Positions 57,381 through 64,000 of a stretch of 64,000 nucleotides of DNA are shown here, piece by piece; position 1 is the first letter of the stretch; every line of letters begins with the position of its first letter. The notes under the pieces are model-generated. The model did not search any database. It was not told the origin of the DNA and saw only the letters and a program-made list of their open reading frames with translations. Source of the DNA: Monilinia fructicola. Taxonomy: Eukaryota > Ascomycota > Leotiomycetes > Helotiales > Sclerotiniaceae. A program made the translations under genes and the position numbers. The stretch is taken from the NCBI GenBank assembly GCA_008692225.1, contig VICG01000016.1, positions 1,074,001-1,138,000 of the forward strand. The letters are read 5' to 3'.

Positions 57381-59362
57381 GATAGATGTTGATGGGTTTT
57401 CTAGTTTCTGGGGAAGGGATAGGGAGTTGCGCTCAATTCAGCCACTGCTGACTGAGCCACAGCACGTGATATTTATTCAACGGTATCGGTATCATAAGTT
57501 TTTTTGATGCGTCCAAACCTCACTCTGTAACTAAACAGGGGAAGGCTGTGTGTGCAGATATTTGATCTTAATTTTGAAGAGGAAAAATGCCTGCTGTTCG
57601 ATCTCTATGAGAACAAACAAGTCATATCTCTTCCAGGAGGGACTAATTCGCCAAGAGTATCTACGCCTGGTGTATCGCGTTCTCATTGTTCTGGGAAAGG
57701 CTCTTAACTCGCACTTTATCTGGCTTATACAAAAGATTTCAATTTTGACTCTCTAGGTGCTGGACTTGAGTCCGATTCACAAAGTGGTGAATTTGGAGAG
57801 CTTGGAACGCAAGTTCGTCAAGGCAGATTCAAAGATGTCCGCTGGGAGTACTAGTGCCAAGTTCAAATTCCACGTGAGCGTTCATGCTCATTTTTGAATT
57901 GTTTCCGTTTGCAATGTGCTCTCCAAAAAGGCTGTTTAGTTTTATCTGCATAGCTACATATAAGAGAGGCTTTGATCACAAGCGGGGACAATTTTGAGTA
58001 TGTGCATGTATTGGGGGCAGCATCAGCATCATCTGAGATAATAGTTCTAAGACAGGCCCATCATTGGATGAAAATTTGTCAAGAACGCCATACGATGTGT
58101 CGTTTCTCAAGAGATTCCCCAGTTTTCAAAAAGCTAGACTGATAGACCTTGAACTCTCGACGGAAGGTAAGAAAAGACTTTGCGGCAACATCACCGCGAC
58201 CTGGTCATTGCCAGGGCTCTAATAATCGGCACACAAGTTGGCTTAAGAGAACATATCAAAGTCGGAGGAAGATGGCGAGAAGAAGACCCCTAGAAGCTAT
58301 ATTCGCTACATTCTTGGATTCCTTTCATGTAACACGAGAGCTTAAGGAAGGATACATTTGGTTTGATTCTCTCTGAGCCATCCAAGACTCCGAGTGTGGG
58401 CCGGACTGACAGAACGAAGAACAAGGAGAGAAATTAATACCAGAGTCTTGATTTGAGGTCTCGGATCCCGTCTCGAGGAAATATCCTCTTTCTTTCGTTT
58501 CGGTGTATTTTAGCTATATTGGGAAAGCGAAAATTCTGAGCATAAAATCATAGAGGAAAATCATCAGCTCATTTTTGATCATGGGGAACAATCTCTGGGA
58601 CTAGAACAAGTTGATAGGGTATTTATGGAAGCAGACAATATGATTATTAGTTAATGAACGAGTCGAAGTTTGGAGAAAAGTAGGCATCGTCGGATAACAT
58701 GATAGCCCTTTCACTATGGTTAGATATTCGTCTTAAATATCATCCCTCGTTCTTAACTCAATTGACAGGTTGGTCAGAAAAACTTATTTTGCGATATTAG
58801 CTAGGCTTCTGGGTAAGATTACGTGTATGTCATGTACAGTTTTTCTAGATGTCAAATGGGCTGTCTATACACTATACATGTTGAATGTAAGTGACCTTTC
58901 CAATGTGTCTTTCAAACCGCGTTTTTGAACTCCCCTCGTATCCTTTCTCGGATCCGAGGATACGATGAGAATAGAATGAGGATGAGGTCTTGTAAAACTC
59001 AGTTAGATTTGAGCTTGAGCCGATTCCATCTACCCAATTCTGAAAGATTGGAAGTTTTATCTCGCTTACTAAAATGCCTTATTACTGTCACATTGATATA
59101 AACCATGTCATGACCATTTCGTACTCCTGAACAACAAGAGGGGAAGTTCTGATTCCGTTATTGCATGATCAATTGTTCAATCTTTATTCTCTCATCTCTG
59201 AACAAAAGAACAATGTCTGGATGAAAGAAAACAGTATCTAAATAAGAGAACAACAAAATTCCAGGGCTACAAATACGCGCAATATACCCTTTATCTCTCT
59301 TTCTTTCATCCACAAAAACACCACCACAAAGACGTACGAAGATAAAGAAAACGTAAGTCAAC
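57381..59362. other. Two-kb intergenic region with a possible gene remnant
   Basis: No intact gene. Around 57752-57890 one frame reads VLDLSPIHKVVNLESLERKF and then MSAGSTSAKFKFHVS. Near 58149-58376 another reads MARRRPLEAIFATFLDSFHV. These could be exons or remnants, but I cannot join them. Confidence 0.35.
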
Positions 59363-60208
59363 ATGTTCGGAAATAAGAATAATCTCGCGGCTGATAAAGG
59401 CACAGAAACACCGAGTTTTCTCCAGCGCGGCACCGCACTCCTCCTTGCCAACAAAACCGCCGTTGACGCTAACCCTCGAAAAGACGTACAGTACCCCAAC
59501 TGGGGTGTTCGCTACGTGAACAACAGGCAGGGGATTCACACTTTCAGAAGAGTGGACGAACTCTGCAATAACGGCGTCGGCATCATGCTAACAGAGCCCC
59601 CACTCCAAGTGGAGTACCAAGGTGGGCATTGGTCCGCGTGGACCTTCTTATCCAAAGAGTTCGTCGCCAAGCAACGCAGAAGCCAGCACACGACTCTCGG
59701 TGCCGGCTTCATCTTCAACGGCTTCGCGTCCGCGAAAGTGGGAACCATGCTGATTCTCAACACACAGACCGGTGCCGACGTTGATACCCCAGGACAGCAG
59801 ACCTCCCGTCTCTACTGCAGCGAGCTGATGTATCAAGCCTGGCGCGACACGTGTCTTGCGTCGAGCGAAGCCCGCGACGCGCATCTGCCCGCGGGAGGCC
59901 TGAAGTTCGTCGTCATCGCGCTGGTGGTCAACCAAGGCACGTGCAGCACGATGAGGCATGTCGTGGAGTTGCGACGTCTCTTGGGTCCGCCGACCGAGGC
60001 GGGCCCCGTCACCTTCTCGTCCAGTGATGAGGATGAGCATCTGGATGCCTTTCGGATGCTCGTGGGGACGGATAATGGACAGCCTGTTGCGCGGCTGTGC
60101 GCGGATCACGCGGAGAGTTTGGGCGCGAAGCAGATTGTTAAGGTTCATGTCTGGTCTGAGATGCCGTGTAACCCGGAATTTGGAGCCTTGGCTTTTGAAT
60201 TGGGGTGA
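59363..60208 (+). CDS. Hypothetical protein, 281 aa, intronless and GC-rich
   Basis: Not recognised. It is a single open frame from the ATG at 59363 with no signal peptide and no clear membrane span. The frame is long, clearly GC-richer at third positions than the flanking DNA and free of low-complexity text, so it is very likely coding. Visible segments are PNWGVRYVNNRQGIHTFRRV, GIMLTEPPLQVEYQGGHWSA, TSRLYCSELMYQAWRDTC, LKFVVIALVVNQGTCSTMRH and DAFRMLVGTDNGQPVARLCA. It ends with VWSEMPCNPEFGALAFELG. It is flanked on both sides by AT-rich sequence without genes. The contrast could reflect a recently acquired gene or simply strong codon preference. Confidence 0.7.
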   Translation: MFGNKNNLAADKGTETPSFLQRGTALLLANKTAVDANPRKDVQYPNWGVRYVNNRQGIHTFRRVDELCNNGVGIMLTEPPLQVEYQGGHWSAWTFLSKEFVAKQRRSQHTTLGAGFIFNGFASAKVGTMLILNTQTGADVDTPGQQTSRLYCSELMYQAWRDTCLASSEARDAHLPAGGLKFVVIALVVNQGTCSTMRHVVELRRLLGPPTEAGPVTFSSSDEDEHLDAFRMLVGTDNGQPVARLCADHAESLGAKQIVKVHVWSEMPCNPEFGALAFELG

Positions 60209-61427
60209 GATTGAACTTTAGAACGAACTTTTTTTCTTTCATTGCCCTTTAGCATGCACGCCGAGCAGCACTTACTAGAAACAGTTTTTGACTAGACGTA
60301 TTCCCTATATTGTGGTAAGTCTTAAAGAGTTTAGTCTTAAGATAATAAATTTCTTACAAAAAAGAAAAAAAGAAAAGAAAAGAACATGGAACATGCAGTG
60401 AATTACAGTGAATTTGTATATTGTGATACCAGAAAGTAATCGAGAGGAATATCTACAATTTGTGAAATGTGAGAAGGTCAATAGCTTGAGCATAACAAAG
60501 GTGGATTGTACAACGAATCACCTTCCACGAAACAATGTCCCCCCAACATACAGAAAAACAAAGGGCAACAACGCCGAAGATATCACTCCCTGGCCGTCAA
60601 TCATAGCTTGATAACAAAACCACCATCGAGATAAAAAACCCTCCAGCAACCAAAAGAATCAGCCTTGCGAATCTCACATCCCAAATTCAACAGCTGACCG
60701 CATCTCCCAAAATGTAGCCCGAGATCCAAAACACCCACAAAGAGCAGCGTGACCGTACCCAGAAGCCGAGGAAGCGAGGGCTAAACCTCGCACATCTACT
60801 GTACATGCAAAGCCAGCTTGCGGATGGATTTTTTACAGCCATAAAGCAAAACGAAGTCTTCTTATTGGGATGCGAGAAATCGGGGGGAGACCTCACGGGG
60901 ATATGTGCGGAGAAAGAGAAAGACCCGTCGTCGACCGTGGAACGCGCAGCTGCGTTGATAGATAGCATTGAGGAAAGTGATAAAAACGGTACCCTTCCAC
61001 TGTTCCACTACATGCATTCATGAAGAAAATTTGATCCGAGCAGTGTCCTCGAGCAATGAGCAGCGACACGAATTGCTCGAGTGACATTCCGCCCTCGAAG
61101 TAATCGCATCGTACGGGGACCGCGCAACGATCGGTATCTCGAATGCGGATTTCCGCCGGCGACGAAGCGCTGCCGAGGTCTTCCTCGTTGACATGCGTGG
61201 GCGCCCGTCGTGTTTACCAAGTGTTGATTGTGGAGGGATTTATCAGGGGAGAGATTGCGCCATCGGGGAATTCCATGGCGACGGGGAGGGAATTGCGGGG
61301 TTGCGATGCACTGCTGCTTGGACGGGGATGGATATGTATTGTTCGGATCAGAGGTGTAGATTCAAGATCGTGCTATCTATATGCGGCTGTAGCGTCTTGA
61401 TGATCACGCCTCGTGATCCTTCTCAAT
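60209..61427. other. Intergenic region with possible unresolved exons
   Basis: Plus-strand frames at about 60718-61023 (LADGFFTAIKQNEVFLLGCE, then STVERAAALIDSIEESDKN) and about 61086-61427 have protein-like composition. The second is Cys-rich (SCLPSVDCGGIYQGRDCA, then MYCSDQRCRF). They might be exons of one small gene running towards ELP5, but I found no splice pair in phase. The ELP5 stop is at 61428. Confidence 0.3.
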
Positions 61428-62836
61428 CTAGATCTCATCCTCCTCGTCGTCAAAATCCTCTCGATCCTCCGCCCCCATCTCGTAGAGAATCTTCCCTCCA
61501 CTTCCAATGCCGCCCTCCTTTTGCGCGTCAAAGTACGGCAGGACAACATTCTCTCTATCCCTCTTCTGTTTCTCCGTCAACCCAAGACTAAACGTGACGT
61601 CAGCCTCGATCCCCTCATCCCCACCCCCATTCGGCGTTGAATTGTCCGAAATCTCCGGCGCGGCAAAGGATGGATGTTCATCGAGCAGTTGGATAGTTCC
61701 AAGGTCTTTAGTCGTAGGGGAAGTGGTATGGTGTGCGGGTGGTGTGTAGACAAAGGTTTCTCTCGTCCCACGACCAGATCTCCGGCGTATCTCCAGGGTT
61801 ATGATGATTTCGCCCTTCTTGGCATCTGCTGTCTTTCCATTTCCAAATCCCATGATTACACCCTCTCTTCCCTCAGCGATTCCAAATTCGGGTTCTCGGG
61901 CGGACTTGTCGCGAGCGCGTTTACGTGCTAGTTCGTGGTTGAAGTTGTGGGTTTCGAGGATGGCGGTTGCGAGGGAGAGGAGGGTTGTTAGGGGGGTGGG
62001 TGTGTAGGGGTTTGTGTTTGTAGTGGGGGATGGAAGGGGAACGTCTAAGTGGTAGGTGCAGAGGAGGGAGATTGAGGGGTGGATGAAGAGGGAAGTGAGA
62101 AAGGGAGAGAGATGATTTGGATGACTTGCAAGGGTGTGAAGATCATCGATGATGAGTAAAATTTCTGGGAGTGTCAGCTCATTCTACCCAGTATTTATGC
62201 AAGGGAAGAGAGAAAAAACGAACTTTGCTGAGATCCCGTAGGCGGAGCGGTAGGCGAAGGTAGATGCGCAACTATTTCTCCACGAAGCTGGGCGAGTGAT
62301 TTGCTATGTGCTGAGATCAAAACATCTGGCGTGAAGAGAAGACCTTTTTGAAGGGTGGAGAATGATATGAAGATAACTTTGGATTTTGAGATCTAGAGAA
62401 TCCGATTAGCATCATTGCGAAGCAATCAATTGCAAACTCCAAGCGGAAAGGAGAAGAGCTCCAAAAGCATAATGTCAAGACTCTTGACTCATAACGATGA
62501 AATCAATCCACGTGATAATTCCACCACAAAAATATTTTTGCATCTTCACACGACACGAGAACTACTCGCTAGTATCACCCATCACCCATCATCCCTATAT
62601 TCCCTTCTTCCCTCCCCTCTCCAAAAAAAGCCCCCCCAAAACTCAAAAACTCAGAAACCCAAAAAACAACAACCCACCACAGCCCTCCTCCAAAACTCCC
62701 CCACAACCCCCCTCCCACTCCTCCCCAACGCATCCAAAACCAACGTAAACGGACTCGCGCCATCCCGCAAATTAAACAATTTCTGAACCAGTAGCGTATT
62801 GTGAGTTTTGCGCTGTTGCAGGGCCGAGGGCGGCAT
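61428..62836 (-). CDS. ELP5: Elongator complex subunit Elp5
   Basis: Elp5 (Iki1) forms the Elp456 RecA-like ring of Elongator and is needed for wobble-uridine modification of tRNA. Exons are 62836-62681, 62392-62224 and 62164-61428; the product is 353 aa. Intron 2 (59 nt) is ordinary. Intron 1 (62680-62393, 288 nt) is long with a weak GTGGTG donor, so its 5' edge is uncertain. Conserved text: LLVQKLFNLRDGASPFTLVL and DALGRSGRGVV at the N-terminus, SKSKVIFISFSTL, KILLIIDDLHTLASHP, SISLLCTYHLDVPLP, EIRRRSGRGTRETFVY, and the C-terminal TFSLGLTEKQKRDRENVVLP followed by YFDAQ and an acidic tail (EDREDFDDEEDEI). No Walker motifs are present, as is usual for this RecA-like subunit. Confidence 0.92.
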
Positions 62837-63391
62837 TTTCGTTTTGACGCGAGAAACCTCTGGTGGTATGTTACGGCAAGCTGGAAGTTGTGTGTTGATG
62901 GGATGTGGACGTCGTGTTGGTTGCCTCCCGAGTAAACCTAACGCTGACGAAGCCGGAGTTGAAGTGATTTTTGGTCTTTTTTTTTTGACGTTGGGGTGAA
63001 GGTTGGCGGGGTATGCGGGAGATCACGTGGTATCGGATCGATTTGTTGTGGGATGGTTGGTTAATCTGATCCTGGTCTCGTGACAATGTAGGAAAAGACG
63101 CAAGCATAAAATATAAAAATACGAATCACCAATCAACCGTCCGCATCCAATGATTTTGAAAACCTCCTTGAATTATCTACTGGCTTATATTCGCTTGCTC
63201 TCCAGGCTTTAAGAGCACGAGCAATCCATATTTTCACAAATGAGATCCTATCCATCCCACCCATACCAACCCATCCCGCCAAGAACACCACGCAAAATGC
63301 ATATCAATCCAGCCATCCTTCCATACATTGTCAAATCTTCGAGGATAGTCTTTCTTCCACTTTCCTCCCACCATTCCTCCCATTCCCTCCT
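62837..63391. promoter_or_regulatory. ELP5 promoter region and SEC8 3' flank
   Basis: Both neighbours are on the minus strand. The 555 bp between them hold the ELP5 promoter and leader and the SEC8 3' untranslated region. Clear factor sites were not recognised. Confidence 0.4.
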
Positions 63392-64000
63392 CTAACTCTG
63401 CCACATATACTCACTCAGCTGCAACATACACTCGCCCATACCCCTCTTCGCAACCGTCGTAATGCCCCTCTCATTGCTACCCAATTGTTCGCTAAAACAC
63501 AACTCCACCAACCCCTTTAACTCATCATAACTAAACTTCACCTCCTCCCCATTCCCACTTTCATTCTCCCCCCCTTCACTCTCCCCTCCACCAGTAGTCG
63601 CAGCACCCTTTTCTCTGGCCCATGCCACAACACCATCAGGACCCTCTTCAAATAATCCCCAATACCTTCCGCTCCTAACCAACCCCACTCCATCCTCTAC
63701 TCCCTTCAAATTTTGCTGCAGAACGAGTACATTCAGTCTCATTCTCCTTCCTCCCTCTTTATTAATCCTTTGTATCTTTGGTGCACTATCAACCATGAAC
63801 GTATCGATCAACAATCCCAAACCAGTCCTCACGAAGTTAATTTCCTTTTCCCCGAGAAACTTCACGATAGTTTCATCATAAGCTACTAAATCCGCGTTTA
63901 GTGATAAGATAGTTGGATCTGGGTCTGAGCAGGGTTGGGACAGAATATAGGGATAGGGATGTGAGCCCGAGGAGGGGGAAAGAACACGTGTCAAGGAATG
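63392..64000 (-). CDS. SEC8: Exocyst complex subunit Sec8, C-terminal part (cut by window edge)
   Basis: Sec8 (Exoc4) is a subunit of the exocyst, which tethers secretory vesicles at the plasma membrane. Only about the last 200 codons are in the window; the gene continues beyond 64000. The text SLNADLVAYDETIVKFLGEK, FVRTGLGLLIDTFMVDSAPK, RRMRLNVLVLQQNLKGVEDG and VGLVRSGRYWGLFEEGPDGV matches the conserved Sec8 C-terminus, in which a MxLNxLVLQQNLK helix is followed by an aromatic-LF-GPD block. A Gly/Glu/Ser-rich insert (TTGGGESEGGENESGNGEE) precedes the last helix. The stop is at 63392-63394. Confidence 0.85.
   Translation of the reverse strand, partial: HSLTRVLSPSSGSHPYPYILSQPCSDPDPTILSLNADLVAYDETIVKFLGEKEINFVRTGLGLLIDTFMVDSAPKIQRINKEGGRRMRLNVLVLQQNLKGVEDGVGLVRSGRYWGLFEEGPDGVVAWAREKGAATTGGGESEGGENESGNGEEVKFSYDELKGLVELCFSEQLGSNERGITTVAKRGMGECMLQLSEYMWQS

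Noticed and set aside
60687..60968. Minus-strand frame starting near MLSINAAARST
   Set aside because: Composition gives no support, and a plus-strand frame in the same interval looks at least as protein-like; neither is called as a gene.
1..64000. CRISPR arrays, bacterial operons or ribosome binding sites
   Set aside because: The window is eukaryotic nuclear DNA. The repeats seen are satellites without the regular repeat-spacer pattern.

Overview
The window is nuclear DNA of a filamentous ascomycete. Genes carry short spliceosomal introns (about 50-100 nt, GTAAGT-like donors). There is a tRNA-Gly(GCC) with an intron one base 3' of the anticodon, and the proteins are fungal (AZF1-type zinc-finger factor, Vps55, Caf16, Sec8, Elongator subunits). 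A Leotiomycete such as a Botrytis/Sclerotinia relative is my best guess, but that is inference and no search was run.

Layout. 1-4.3 kb: AT-rich, gene-free, with small satellites. 4.3-12 kb: aminodeoxychorismate synthase (+), Vps55 (-) divergent from proteasome subunit alpha6/Pre5 (+), then a LOG-type phosphoribohydrolase (-). 13.8-17.9 kb: a decayed wax-synthase-like membrane gene and a CLPTM1-family membrane protein. 19-21.2 kb: two neighbouring Ser/Thr/Tyr-rich secreted proteins of similar design, the first ending in a cationic helix behind Kex2-type sites. 21.2-36.3 kb: an AT-rich, gene-poor island with a tRNA-Gly, another secreted Ser/Thr-rich gene, weak relics and a large trinucleotide satellite. 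36.3-38.1 kb: an AZF1-like C2H2 regulator. 40.9-46.1 kb: URM1 (-) divergent from ELP2 (+), then CAF16 (-). 47.1-53.8 kb: three minus-strand genes, namely a secreted type-B carboxylesterase, an AIM6-like phosphodiesterase-fold protein and a small secreted protein, possibly NucA/NucB-like. 54.9-55.9 kb: a secreted precursor with repeats separated by Kex2 sites. 56.7-60.2 kb: two proteins of unknown function. 61.4-64 kb: ELP5 (-) and the 3' end of SEC8 (-).

Two themes stand out. URM1, ELP2 and ELP5, all needed for the same wobble-uridine modification of tRNAs (mcm5s2U34), lie within about 22 kb, with URM1 and ELP2 head to head. There are also several secreted, dibasic-site-containing proteins that could be processed peptide precursors.

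A technical theme is that four genes need small deletions to read through: CLPTM1 (two), the second Ser/Thr/Tyr-rich gene (one), the AZF1-like gene (three) and the Kex2-repeat gene (one). All seven are extra bases in short homopolymer or dinucleotide runs, and removing them restores both the expected protein and the splice phases. This looks more like insertion-type sequence error than gene decay, but resequencing is the test. Conserved genes next to them (ELP2, URM1, CAF16, PRE5, ELP5, the carboxylesterase) read cleanly.
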